DNA of 64,000 nucleotides. It comes from a virus. Shown here one piece after another: positions 51,543-59,864 of the stretch (the first letter of the stretch is position 1; every line of letters starts with the position of its first letter). Location of the stretch: positions 1 to 64,000 of the IMG/VR virus record IMGVR_UViG_3300031920_000373. The stretch is one strand, 5' to 3'. The notes under the pieces were generated by a model that searched no databases, was not told where the DNA came from, and saw only the letters and a program-made list of their open reading frames with translations. The position numbers and the translations under genes were made by a program.

Positions 51543-52069
51543 TAAAATTAACCCATAAAGAGTTATTAAGACAATTAATGTACAATCCTTGGAATGGTTT
51601 GTTTTATTGGAAAGTATCTAATTATTGGTCTGTAAAAGTTGGAAGTATTGCGGGAAGTTCAGATAAAGATGGGTATATCATAATAGGCATTAATGGAAAA
51701 TCATATAAAGCACACAGGCTTGCTTGGTTTTATGTTTATAATTGCTGGCCTGGAAAAAACTGTCATCATCGGGATGAGATAACATATCACAATTGGATTA
51801 GTAATTTAGGTGATGTATCACGTTCTGTCAATAACAGAATCTCAGGAAATAATAAAAATAATACGAGTGGAGTAAAAGGTGTAAAATGGGATAAACAATC
51901 AAACAGATGGGAAACAGAAATTCATATAGATAGCAAATGTGTATATCTTGGTCGCCACAAAGATTTTGATGAGGCTGTTTGTCATAGATTAGCCTGTGAA
52001 CAATGTATAGGTGATGAAAATTCTGAATCAACCAGTCCTGCTTATTTATACGTACAAGGAATGCTATGA
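51539..52069 (+). CDS. HNH homing endonuclease with AP2 domain
   Basis: A 176-residue mobile nuclease inserted between two recombination nuclease genes. The HNH_3-type core has YKAHRLAWFYVY, then NCHHRDE and NWISNL, and an AP2-like DNA-binding domain follows (SGVKGVKWDKQSNRWETEI, YLGRHKDFDEAVCHR). It overlaps the exonuclease stop and the next start. AT-rich composition differs from its neighbours. No group I intron ends are evident. Confidence 0.85.
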   Translation: MIKLTHKELLRQLMYNPWNGLFYWKVSNYWSVKVGSIAGSSDKDGYIIIGINGKSYKAHRLAWFYVYNCWPGKNCHHRDEITYHNWISNLGDVSRSVNNRISGNNKNNTSGVKGVKWDKQSNRWETEIHIDSKCVYLGRHKDFDEAVCHRLACEQCIGDENSESTSPAYLYVQGML

Positions 52070-52668
52070 AGAAAATATCAATAAGACAACCAAGACAACC
52101 AAGACAACCAAGACAAATTAAGCAGGAAGAATTAATCAAAATAAGGAAATTTTTTCATAAGAAACAAAATGGAATTTGTCCTATACTTAAATTACGTTTT
52201 AATGTATCTAAAATGTGTGTGGATCATGCTCATACTGCAAATTCAAATAATCTGGGTAGACCAGAGGAGGCGGGATTGATTCGTGGAGTTATACACAGAC
52301 AAGCAAATACAATGGAAGGTAAGATAACAAATTCCTTCATTCGTTGCGGTCTGCATAAGTTTGATATCACTATGCCTGACTTCCTTAGGCATCTGGCTGA
52401 CTTCATTGAAAAACCTACTATGACTCATTTGGGATACATTCATCCGAATGAAGTGCCCAAAGGTAAATATCTCGGAAAAACTTGTATGAATAGATTGGTA
52501 AAAGCATACAATCACAAATATCCTGGAAGAAATATTCCTGACGTTATGATATACAAAAAATGGAAAAAAGGAAAGAAAAAAGGAAAAGAAAAAGGCAAGA
52601 AGTTAACAGCAGGACTGGAGCGATTGTTCGAGGAGTTCAGTATAGAACCCAGTTTTTTAAAAGGATAA
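52066..52668 (+). CDS. Recombination endonuclease VII-like (Holliday junction resolvase)
   Basis: T4 gp49-type enzymes cut branched DNA before packaging. The 200-residue product has the zinc/HNH-like core CPILKLRFNVSKMCVDHAH, GLIRGVIHRQAN and NTMEGKI. The N-terminus is an added RQP repeat encoded by three perfect AGACAACCA units at 52084-52110. A Lys-rich tail follows the core. Confidence 0.82.
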   Translation: MKKISIRQPRQPRQPRQIKQEELIKIRKFFHKKQNGICPILKLRFNVSKMCVDHAHTANSNNLGRPEEAGLIRGVIHRQANTMEGKITNSFIRCGLHKFDITMPDFLRHLADFIEKPTMTHLGYIHPNEVPKGKYLGKTCMNRLVKAYNHKYPGRNIPDVMIYKKWKKGKKKGKEKGKKLTAGLERLFEEFSIEPSFLKG

Positions 52669-52669
52669 T

Positions 52670-53044
52670 ATGATAAACACGGATGAAATAACCAAACGAA
52701 TCAATCAGCATCATTGCAAAATGTTTGGAGTTGATACCTTCAGTTCAGAAATGAGGCTTGATTATAAGCCCACAACTAAGAAAGAAATAAATTATTTTAA
52801 GGTATTCTTCTTCTTTGAGTTTTGTTCCGAACATGTGAAGTCTTTTTATCCATGGCTATTTAAATGGACAGTGGATGGCAAAAGTTGGGAAGGGCTTATT
52901 GATCCTATAATTAAAATTACACAAGATGGTAAAAATATCTCTTATGATTTGGATGAACATGCAATGAGAGAATCGGTATATAAGTTAATCCAAGCAAAAA
53001 AAGCAAATAATAACTATGGAGAATTACACAATGAATTACACTGA
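52670..53044 (+). CDS. Hypothetical protein
   Basis: A 124-residue protein with aromatic-rich middle (YFKVFFFFEFCSEHVK). It overlaps the next gene. No family recognised. Confidence 0.6.
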   Translation: MINTDEITKRINQHHCKMFGVDTFSSEMRLDYKPTTKKEINYFKVFFFFEFCSEHVKSFYPWLFKWTVDGKSWEGLIDPIIKITQDGKNISYDLDEHAMRESVYKLIQAKKANNNYGELHNELH

Positions 53045-53606
53045 GGCTATAATAGTACTGGCACAACACCACATGACTCCCGAAGGATTTGATTTGTTGA
53101 TGAAAATAGAAGGAAGAATGCCTGATATCTGGAACAAGCCCTCATCAAGCACAGGGAAATATCACAAGAAAGAGGATGGATCAGTTCCCACAATTGCTCA
53201 TCATACCTATGAAATGCTTTATGCAGGAGCAAAGATCATCCGCATGTTTGGCGGCAAAGTTGTTTCCATTCAAAATGATGCGTATATTATGGCGATTATT
53301 CTCCATGATATTCAGAAGTATGGCCCCAAAGGTAATATGCCTCACACAAATAATTATCATGATCGTTCAATGGCAGATCTGCTTGAGAAAAACAAGAGTG
53401 CCCTTAAAACACATTTCACAACCACTCAGGCAGATCTTGTTATTGCAGGAGTAAGATACCACAGTGGTAGATGGAGCAAGAGTGTCCCGAACATGAACGA
53501 TTTCACCTTTGAACAATACCCTTCCGTTGTTATGTTTCTGCATATGCTGGACATGATGAGTACTGCGGACGTTTTGAAATTTCCTGATGTAAATAATGGG
53601 AGATAA
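53031..53606 (+). CDS. HD-domain phosphohydrolase
   Basis: A 191-residue metal-dependent hydrolase. HHTYEMLYAGA and ILHDIQKYGP supply the HD pair, with later His residues in NYHDRS and VRYHSGRW. Possible roles are nucleotide or cyclic-nucleotide hydrolysis, including anti-defence activity, but the substrate is unknown. The ATG at 53031 fits GGAG spacing better than 53016. Confidence 0.75.
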   Translation: MNYTEAIIVLAQHHMTPEGFDLLMKIEGRMPDIWNKPSSSTGKYHKKEDGSVPTIAHHTYEMLYAGAKIIRMFGGKVVSIQNDAYIMAIILHDIQKYGPKGNMPHTNNYHDRSMADLLEKNKSALKTHFTTTQADLVIAGVRYHSGRWSKSVPNMNDFTFEQYPSVVMFLHMLDMMSTADVLKFPDVNNGR

Positions 53607-53651
53607 TGTCTTTAAGGATAAAAAATTATACCACTATAGGAGAATGCAGTT

Positions 53652-53945
53652 ATGTTAAAAAAGATCCTTGTTAAAAAATACAAATATAAAAATGGCTGGG
53701 ATGGTACAATTAAGAAGGTTGAAATAATAAGAGAAACAGACCGTAGTGTTTTCTTTTTGGGGGGAGGTAGATCTCCTAAAAATTCCAATAGTACAGTTTT
53801 CAGAGATACCCCCAATGAGGTTTTCCTTTGGCTTAAAGAACGTCTTGAAAATGAAATGGATAGAGCGCAAAAGGAGTATATACGCAGAAAAGGAAAATAT
53901 GATACACTGATAAACATGGGAACAGGATGGGAACAGGGGGCATAA
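53652..53945 (+). CDS. Hypothetical protein
   Basis: A 97-residue basic protein with a helical C-terminus (VFLWLKERLENEMDRAQKEY) that ends just before the next ATG. Function unknown. Confidence 0.6.
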   Translation: MLKKILVKKYKYKNGWDGTIKKVEIIRETDRSVFFLGGGRSPKNSNSTVFRDTPNEVFLWLKERLENEMDRAQKEYIRRKGKYDTLINMGTGWEQGA

Positions 53946-54239
53946 ATGATACCGTTCATAAATCTAAAGTGGAACAAAGAGAACGTATGGGTCGGTGATG
54001 CAGTTATCAAGTTCTATCATGGACAGAAATGTCCTTATTGCAGTTTTGCAGGAAAAGGCTACAATGATCTTGATAGTGAAGGCCCTTGGGATTTTGAATG
54101 CTATAACTGTAAACGGGAATGGTCAGTTGTTATGGATGAAGATGCTAAGGAAAAGAGAAAGTATCTTCTTGACACCCTCCATGAAATTGATTTTCTAATT
54201 GGAAGTGCCAAAGCGGTAAGGGGGTTTAAAAAAAGATGA
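53946..54239 (+). CDS. Zinc-ribbon hypothetical protein
   Basis: A 97-residue protein with CPYCSF and CYNCKREW knuckles (a zinc ribbon) and a helical C-terminus. Overlaps the next gene. Confidence 0.65.
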   Translation: MIPFINLKWNKENVWVGDAVIKFYHGQKCPYCSFAGKGYNDLDSEGPWDFECYNCKREWSVVMDEDAKEKRKYLLDTLHEIDFLIGSAKAVRGFKKR

Positions 54240-54541
54240 TTGAATTTTCCTGTAAAGATTGTGGAAGACTTCTGACAATTGATAGCTCATTAACTATTAC
54301 CAGCCACACTATGATCAAAATCGGACCCTGTGAAAACTGTGATAATAACAGGTGTATAAAAGATACCTGTGATAAATTTACTGAATTAAAAGACGAACTC
54401 CAAGAAACAATTACCCAGCAACAAATTGATATTGAGGGTAATGATGAAATGCTCCAAGGAGTACAAAAATTGTCAGAAAGATGGGGCGGTTTAATAAAAA
54501 GGGAAATAAATGAAATCCTTGAAGGAGATAAAAATAAATGA
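54236..54541 (+). CDS. Zinc-ribbon hypothetical protein with coiled coil
   Basis: A 101-residue protein with CKDCGR and CENCDNN knuckles, extra cysteines, and a charged helical C-terminus. Overlaps the ligase start. It may bind DNA or act with ligase; unproven. Confidence 0.65.
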   Translation: MIEFSCKDCGRLLTIDSSLTITSHTMIKIGPCENCDNNRCIKDTCDKFTELKDELQETITQQQIDIEGNDEMLQGVQKLSERWGGLIKREINEILEGDKNK

Positions 54542-55911
54542 GTCTTAAAATCGTACATCAAAACATGATCAAAATTAAAGATACAAAGTCTACGAATGCA
54601 AAGATATCAATGCTTGCTGAAATGCTCAAAAATGATACATTCCGCTCAGTTATCACACTAATGTATGATGATGCGAAGCATTTTAAAGTGAACAAGCTTC
54701 CAAATAAAATGAAAGTGTCAGGAGGCCTTCTGGCTCCATCAAGTTCTAACCATAATCAAGAGTTGTTTGCCTATCTGGAAAAATTAGCCCTACAAAAGGG
54801 TACGTCCAATTTGGATAAACAGAAATTGTGCAAACTCGCCTCAGTGGATACAGAAACATTTGAGGTGGTTACTCGGATTATAAACAAGGACGCTAAGTGT
54901 GGAATCGGTGGGAAGTCTATCAACAAGGCAATGTCTGATCTTCTTTTCCTTATGCCCTATTGTCGATGCAGTACAGAAAAGGCGAAGATGGGGAATATTG
55001 ATTATGAAAGAGGCGCCATTGGCCAAGAGAAAGCGGACGGAATGTTTGATAATATCATTATCGACCGCAATGGAGGTGTGTTATTCAGAACCAGAAATGG
55101 CAACATTATCCACCAGTTAGACCACCTTAAGGAGTTCTTACAGAAAGCTCCTGAAAAATACAGGGATACTGTTTACATGGGGGAACTCCTTGTTAGTGTT
55201 GGAGGAAAGATTCTCCCCCGAAAAACAGGAAACGGGATTCTATCTTCATGTTTACAGAATACAGCGGATCCAAAAATGGCAAGGCAAGTCATCATAAAAT
55301 TGTGGGATGCTGTTCCTCAAAAAGACTTCTGGGCGGGATCATCTGAAATAGCCTACACGTATAGACTCAGTAGAGTGTCCACGTTCGTAAGGGAAATGGC
55401 AACTATTCAGCTATTTGAACAATCTCCTATAGAAACATTCTGGGTGCATAAAATAGAGTCCGTAATGTTACATTCCTTAGAAGAGGCACAAGCGTTTTAC
55501 AAAAGATTGAGAGGTGAGGGAAAAGAAGGCGCCATTATAAAGAACATCCTTGCTAAATGGAAGGATAACACTTCTCCCGATCAAGTCAAAATGAAAGCTT
55601 GCAAGGATGTTGAACTTAGGATAGTAGGCTGGAAGTATGGCAAAGCTGATACAAGGTTCCATGATTGTATGGGTTCTGTTCAGTTGAAATCCGATGATGA
55701 TCTTATCTTTGTTTCCGTAAGCGGATTCACCGACGATGAGAGACTCCTTGATTGGGATGCAAGAATAGGAAAGATAGCTACCCTTGAGTGTGACGGAATC
55801 ATTTCTGACAAAGGCAAACCAGGCGTATACTCTCTTTATCTTCCCAGAAATCTTGAAATGCGCCCTGATAGATCCAATACAGATAACTTAAAAAGCTTAA
55901 AAAAGAGGTAA
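54538..55911 (+). CDS. ATP-dependent DNA ligase
   Basis: It seals nicks using ATP. The 457-residue product has the adenylation motif EKADGM with Lys165, FRTRNG (motif III region), YMGELLV, GKEGAIIKN (motif IV) and VKMKACKDVELRI (motif V), then an OB domain. Size and motifs fit T4 gp30-type ligases. Confidence 0.93.
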   Translation: MSLKIVHQNMIKIKDTKSTNAKISMLAEMLKNDTFRSVITLMYDDAKHFKVNKLPNKMKVSGGLLAPSSSNHNQELFAYLEKLALQKGTSNLDKQKLCKLASVDTETFEVVTRIINKDAKCGIGGKSINKAMSDLLFLMPYCRCSTEKAKMGNIDYERGAIGQEKADGMFDNIIIDRNGGVLFRTRNGNIIHQLDHLKEFLQKAPEKYRDTVYMGELLVSVGGKILPRKTGNGILSSCLQNTADPKMARQVIIKLWDAVPQKDFWAGSSEIAYTYRLSRVSTFVREMATIQLFEQSPIETFWVHKIESVMLHSLEEAQAFYKRLRGEGKEGAIIKNILAKWKDNTSPDQVKMKACKDVELRIVGWKYGKADTRFHDCMGSVQLKSDDDLIFVSVSGFTDDERLLDWDARIGKIATLECDGIISDKGKPGVYSLYLPRNLEMRPDRSNTDNLKSLKKR

Positions 55912-55914
55912 AAA

Positions 55915-56301
55915 ATGAAAGAGGGTTATTACCATTTATACAGTCCTGATGAAAAAGAACCTACATTGGTTCATGGATACTATTGTACTGACGAAGGAGG
56001 ACAATTCGTCTTTGGGTTTAATACACATGACGGCGGAGGATTGGTACGTCTTGACGATTTACGCAAAGAGTCAACTGTAATTCCTGTAACATTGAAGGAG
56101 CCCAGACTTGACTCTGTAAAAGATGAAAACAAAGAAAAAGGAATGAAGTATCTTTGTGAAGAAAATGATAATACCATTGAATACAGGCCTCTGGACAGTG
56201 AATTTTATATTGGACATGAATCAGGAGTTGGTGGTTACTGGGTTATCGGGGAACAGGACTTGAAACTTGCCCTGATGGAATTCGGCATTACCATTGAATA
56301 G
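55915..56301 (+). CDS. Hypothetical protein
   Basis: A 128-residue acidic beta-rich protein (HLYSPDEKEPTLVHGYY). Immediately follows ligase. Function unknown. Confidence 0.6.
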   Translation: MKEGYYHLYSPDEKEPTLVHGYYCTDEGGQFVFGFNTHDGGGLVRLDDLRKESTVIPVTLKEPRLDSVKDENKEKGMKYLCEENDNTIEYRPLDSEFYIGHESGVGGYWVIGEQDLKLALMEFGITIE

Positions 56302-56314
56302 GGAAGTATAAAAG

Positions 56315-56368
56315 TTAATGATTTATCATTAAAAAACGCTTGACTTTATTTGTCGTGTGTAGTACGAT
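56315..56368 (+). promoter_or_regulatory. Class II promoter with upstream palindrome, copy 3
   Basis: TTAATGATTTATCATTAA, identical to copy 2, then seven bases, TTGACT, a 17-base spacer and TACGAT. The start point would fall about at the ATG of the next gene, suggesting a leaderless transcript. Confidence 0.65.
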
Positions 56369-56374
56369 CATAAA

Positions 56375-56584
56375 ATGAAAAATTACAAAAAAAGACGGCT
56401 TTACAATAAGAATGAATTTTGCAAATCAGTTTCCTGTTCTTGGCTTCACCCGATTACAAAAACGTGTGGAGACAAGGACGGGAATTGTTGTTTTACGGCA
56501 AAGGAATTTCACCATTGGTTAATTAAAAATAACTTTAGGATTGTAAAAGATGAAAAAGATAGTAACCAAGACGTCAATTCGTAG
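56375..56584 (+). CDS. Small Cys-rich protein, possibly leaderless
   Basis: A 69-residue protein with a basic start (MKNYKKRRLYNKNEFCK) and six cysteines in a row of spaced pairs, likely zinc binding. No Shine-Dalgarno sequence is seen, and the promoter -10 ends six bases before the ATG. Confidence 0.55.
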   Translation: MKNYKKRRLYNKNEFCKSVSCSWLHPITKTCGDKDGNCCFTAKEFHHWLIKNNFRIVKDEKDSNQDVNS

Positions 56585-56816
56585 GAAATTAGAACAGAAG
56601 GCAAAAGTATTGATGATCTGTAATGCCAAGAAAAAGTTTGATCATTGCCTTACTTATTGCACTCATGGGATTTATCATGAAAAAGAAGTAGGAAGAGATG
56701 CCTGCCATAATAATACCGAAATCTGTAAAATACAACCCAGGATAGTTAGAGTCACTTGTCGGCATCTTACCGCTCAGGAAAAGCGAGATTGGATTGAAAA
56801 GGAAATAAACAAATGA
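56550..56816 (+). CDS. Cys-rich basic protein
   Basis: An 88-residue protein with six cysteines and two to three histidines (CNAKKKFDHCLTYCTHGIYH, CRHLT) suggesting zinc binding. Overlaps both neighbours. Confidence 0.6.
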   Translation: MKKIVTKTSIRRKLEQKAKVLMICNAKKKFDHCLTYCTHGIYHEKEVGRDACHNNTEICKIQPRIVRVTCRHLTAQEKRDWIEKEINK

Positions 56817-57262
56817 AAGCTGACCACAATATGTTAATGAAGCTGGCTGAATTGGGAATTTTAAGAAGTATGCCTGATTTTCTTGGGGAACCTCTGAAAC
56901 CAGGAAGACTCAGAGCAAGATTCATGGAAATTGAGTTCATTGTGGATAATGAACTCAAACGTGTATTTGCCAATGATCCTAATATTTACAAGGACAATCT
57001 ATCCGAGATTACTGCATATCTTGAAAAATTCGGTAAAATAATGAATGTGGATAATCTTGAAAAGGCGGATATCCATGTTGCTTCTGTGGTTTGCTTCTGT
57101 ATGAGCTTCCTTGAGACAACCAAAACAAAGTATCCCAAAAAGCTGTATGAATACCTCAAGGACATCATTGATTATTATGAGCGGGCCGATAACATAAAAC
57201 ATAGTGATTTTATGAGTGGCAGAACCTTTCATAAAGAATGGGAGAGAATTAACAATGGATGA
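56813..57262 (+). CDS. Hypothetical helical protein
   Basis: A 149-residue all-helical protein without recognised motif. Overlaps the next gene. Confidence 0.6.
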   Translation: MKADHNMLMKLAELGILRSMPDFLGEPLKPGRLRARFMEIEFIVDNELKRVFANDPNIYKDNLSEITAYLEKFGKIMNVDNLEKADIHVASVVCFCMSFLETTKTKYPKKLYEYLKDIIDYYERADNIKHSDFMSGRTFHKEWERINNG

Positions 57263-57446
57263 AAAAATGCTGGAGTTCACTGGCGAAGTTAAACAGATTG
57301 GAAAAAATGCAGTTCTTATCAATGTTGATGGTATAACTGGATGGGTTCCAAATTCTGAAGCTGACTACATTGATGAACCAACACGAAGAGGTGAAATTAC
57401 ATTTCTTATTCCAAAATGGTTGGCAATCAAAAAAAGGATTTATTAA
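57255..57446 (+). CDS. Small OB-like protein
   Basis: A 63-residue protein whose FTGEVKQIGKNAVLINVDGI pattern resembles a small OB or SH3 barrel. The ATG at 57255 has GGAG upstream. Function unknown. Confidence 0.55.
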   Translation: MDEKMLEFTGEVKQIGKNAVLINVDGITGWVPNSEADYIDEPTRRGEITFLIPKWLAIKKRIY

Positions 57447-57664
57447 TGAATAAAAAAATACTCAGAAGATTGGCCAATGATGTTATAAATGATCACATAA
57501 CGGATATTGAGATAATAGGACAAGCAGTCAACGAACTACTTCCAAAAGAGACAAGTAGATTGCTGTTCAAAGCCGTCAATATGTGCATATCAAATAAAGG
57601 CATCAGACACAGAGCATTCAATGCGTACCAAATACGTAATAATGGATATTCAAGAATAAATTAA
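57446..57664 (+). CDS. Hypothetical helical protein
   Basis: A 72-residue protein starting MNKKILRRLANDVINDH, coupled by TAATG to the gene before. Function unknown. Confidence 0.55.
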   Translation: MNKKILRRLANDVINDHITDIEIIGQAVNELLPKETSRLLFKAVNMCISNKGIRHRAFNAYQIRNNGYSRIN

Positions 57665-57674
57665 AGAGGGATAT

Positions 57675-57974
57675 ATGTTATTTTTCGTATTTGGCGGAGA
57701 ACAATTTTATGCGAACGGTGGATCAAGAGATTTTATATTCAGAACCTGTGATAAACAACTTGCTGAATCCACTGCACGAAGTCTCGTAGGTCAGAAAGTT
57801 CCAATGGTTGAATCTTGGATGGAAGAAGATGACTGGTTAGATATGACTATTGAATGGACACAAGTCATGGATGAAACTGGCAAGACTGTTTTTGAATTTG
57901 GAAAACCATACGGAAAGGTTGGTTACTTTGAGTTCAAAGGCTTAAATCGTATTAAATATATTAAGGAAGAGTAA
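57675..57974 (+). CDS. Hypothetical protein
   Basis: A 99-residue acidic protein with AGAGGG before the ATG. No family recognised. Confidence 0.6.
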   Translation: MLFFVFGGEQFYANGGSRDFIFRTCDKQLAESTARSLVGQKVPMVESWMEEDDWLDMTIEWTQVMDETGKTVFEFGKPYGKVGYFEFKGLNRIKYIKEE

Positions 57975-57975
57975 A

Positions 57976-58368
57976 ATGGCAGATGATACTTTGAAAATTT
58001 ATCTTTGGCCTGATGGAAGCTGGGAGAGTGAAGATGAAATTGATGACATGGACTGGTATCTTTCCGGCTCTGGTAAAAGTGATGATTACGCTATTTACAA
58101 TGTTCCCCTTGATCTTGAATCTGAGGATATTGAGGAGCTTATAGGATTAAACGCCTTACCCGGAATGTTGTCGGATCCCATCTCTTTTGAAGGAGTAATA
58201 GACTCCAACACAATAGCGTCGGCAGGGGAAATCAAAATAGGAGAGGATGATATTATTATCGTATCGCATTCTAAGGACGTGAATTATAATGCGGTAACTA
58301 TACTCGATGATAGGGTGATAATAAATGCCCCTGGTATGATTCTGAAAGTGGTAAAAGGTAAAAAATGA
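57976..58368 (+). CDS. Acidic hypothetical protein
   Basis: A 130-residue acidic protein, GGAAGAG upstream, overlapping the deaminase gene by four bases. The coupling suggests co-expression with nucleotide metabolism; no motif supports a function. Confidence 0.6.
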   Translation: MADDTLKIYLWPDGSWESEDEIDDMDWYLSGSGKSDDYAIYNVPLDLESEDIEELIGLNALPGMLSDPISFEGVIDSNTIASAGEIKIGEDDIIIVSHSKDVNYNAVTILDDRVIINAPGMILKVVKGKK

Positions 58369-58859
58369 AAAAACTTAAAAGACCTACTTGGCAAGAGTAC
58401 TTCTTTAACATAATGGCAGTAATTGCAACTCGTAGTTCTTGCATGAGAAGGCAAATAGCAGCCATAGCTGTTAAGGACAAGAGGATACTGGCAACAGGGT
58501 ACAATGGAGCTCCAACTGGAATCAAACACTGTGTTGATCGTGGTGGTTGTATGCGGGAACAATTGAATATTCCTTCTGGAGAAAAACAAGAGAAGTGCCT
58601 TGCCGTTCATGCTGAAGAAAATCTTATTGTTCAGGCTGCTATTCATGGCATTAGTTTGAGAGGATGTGATATTTACTGCACTCACCAACCTTGTATTATG
58701 TGTGCCAGAAAAATAATAAGCATTCAACCTAAAAACCTTTTCTACACCAATCATTATCCCGATCAAGATGCCTTTGATTTATTTAATGAAGTAGGCAGAT
58801 ACGGTGAAAGTGTTAATAAAATAAACGACAAAACGGTATCACATTGGGGATTTAAGTAA
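58365..58859 (+). CDS. Deoxycytidylate (dCMP) deaminase
   Basis: It converts dCMP to dUMP for dTMP synthesis. The 164-residue product has the zinc motifs CLAVHAEEN (HAE) and THQPCIMCAR (PCxxC), and an extra CMRRQ and CVDRGGCMRE Cys set as in phage T4-type enzymes. The phage pool would pass through dUMP, which fits with the UDG-fused polymerase. Confidence 0.9.
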   Translation: MKKLKRPTWQEYFFNIMAVIATRSSCMRRQIAAIAVKDKRILATGYNGAPTGIKHCVDRGGCMREQLNIPSGEKQEKCLAVHAEENLIVQAAIHGISLRGCDIYCTHQPCIMCARKIISIQPKNLFYTNHYPDQDAFDLFNEVGRYGESVNKINDKTVSHWGFK

Positions 58860-59065
58860 TGACAATCCCAATTGATATGGATGGAAATAAACTTACACTT
58901 GGTACAAGAGTTGCGGCGGCTGATAATATTTGCGGAATTAAAATAAAAATTGGTAAGGTTGTGGGGTATACTCCAACAAGAGTCAAGATTGATTTTGAAG
59001 GAGAAGTGAAAACATCCACAAAGGCACCCCGCACAATTGCGAAGATTTTTAATCAGGAGGAATAA
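58859..59065 (+). CDS. Small hypothetical protein
   Basis: A 68-residue protein beginning MTIPIDMDGNKLTLGTRV with an SH3-like pattern (KIKIGKVVGYTPTRVKIDFE). It ends STKAPRTIAKIFNQEE, a tail repeated in the next gene. Coupled to both neighbours. Confidence 0.6.
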   Translation: MTIPIDMDGNKLTLGTRVAAADNICGIKIKIGKVVGYTPTRVKIDFEGEVKTSTKAPRTIAKIFNQEE

Positions 59066-59265
59066 TGGAACTTTTATTTCATGTAGCATTTCCCGTATCA
59101 ATAACTATACTTATTGGTTGTGGTATGTTATTAGGTGTTTTGTGGAAAGGATTTAAAAATTATGAATTGTATAAAGATGACAGTGAATATTTTGCATCCA
59201 GTATGGCAGATGTCAACAAAGGCGCGGCACATGTCATTGTGAAGATTTTTAACCAGGAGAAATAA
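59065..59265 (+). CDS. Small membrane protein sharing a C-terminal tail
   Basis: A 66-residue protein with one N-terminal membrane segment (VAFPVSITILIGCGMLLGVL). Its end VNKGAAHVIVKIFNQEK resembles that of the preceding product, and the DNA is also similar there. Function unknown. Confidence 0.55.
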   Translation: MELLFHVAFPVSITILIGCGMLLGVLWKGFKNYELYKDDSEYFASSMADVNKGAAHVIVKIFNQEK

Positions 59266-59266
59266 A

Positions 59267-59446
59267 ATGGAAATCCTTGAAAATGTTAAACTAAAGGGAG
59301 CCAAACATCCTGATGTAATTTTGATGATCACGTATAAAGAGGCAAGAGTTTTTAATGATGCTATGGAAGCTTATGTGCAAGCCAACAAAAGGAAAAAGAT
59401 AGCCAAAGCATTATACAAACAAATGTATGATGATTTACCTTATTAG
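59267..59446 (+). CDS. Small hypothetical protein (59 aa)
   Basis: MEILENVKLKGAKHPDVILM opens a basic helical protein behind CAGGAG. Function unknown. Confidence 0.5.
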   Translation: MEILENVKLKGAKHPDVILMITYKEARVFNDAMEAYVQANKRKKIAKALYKQMYDDLPY

Positions 59447-59457
59447 GAGTAAATAAA

Positions 59458-59640
59458 ATGGGAGATGGTGCAGATCAAGCATTGGAAAGGGCCGCAGAAA
59501 AATGTGAACATTTTAACGGGTTCAGGGATTCATTTGCTACTCAGTATGAAGAAGGCTTAATTGATGAATCAGGATCAATCATAGGAAATCCAGGATCAAT
59601 TCCCGGAAATACTATTCCTTCTTTTCTGGGTGACTTCTAA
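59458..59640 (+). CDS. Small hypothetical protein
   Basis: A 60-residue protein with a Gly/Pro/Ser/Asn repeat-like end (DESGSIIGNPGSIPGNTI). Its stop overlaps the next ATG. Confidence 0.5.
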   Translation: MGDGADQALERAAEKCEHFNGFRDSFATQYEEGLIDESGSIIGNPGSIPGNTIPSFLGDF

Positions 59641-59864
59641 TGGATATTACAATAGAAAATTTGCAAAAGGTAGAACTCAAGAAAGGTGAAATTCTCATTA
59701 TTACTTTTGATGACGAAAAAATGACAGAGGATGATATGAAAGACGCACATATAGCCTGTAAAGCTGTATTCACCAACAATAAAGTCATATTTGTCCCTAA
59801 ACATATGAAATTATCTGTGATTCGAGATCCCGACACTATTCCAATAGGCGGGAATGATGATTAA
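59640..59864 (+). CDS. Small hypothetical protein
   Basis: A 74-residue acidic protein overlapping the SbcC-like gene. No motif. Confidence 0.55.
   Translation: MDITIENLQKVELKKGEILIITFDDEKMTEDDMKDAHIACKAVFTNNKVIFVPKHMKLSVIRDPDTIPIGGNDD

Noticed and set aside
51539-52069. Group I intron carrying the HNH gene
   Set aside because: The neighbouring genes are complete on both sides and no intron core or exon split is apparent.
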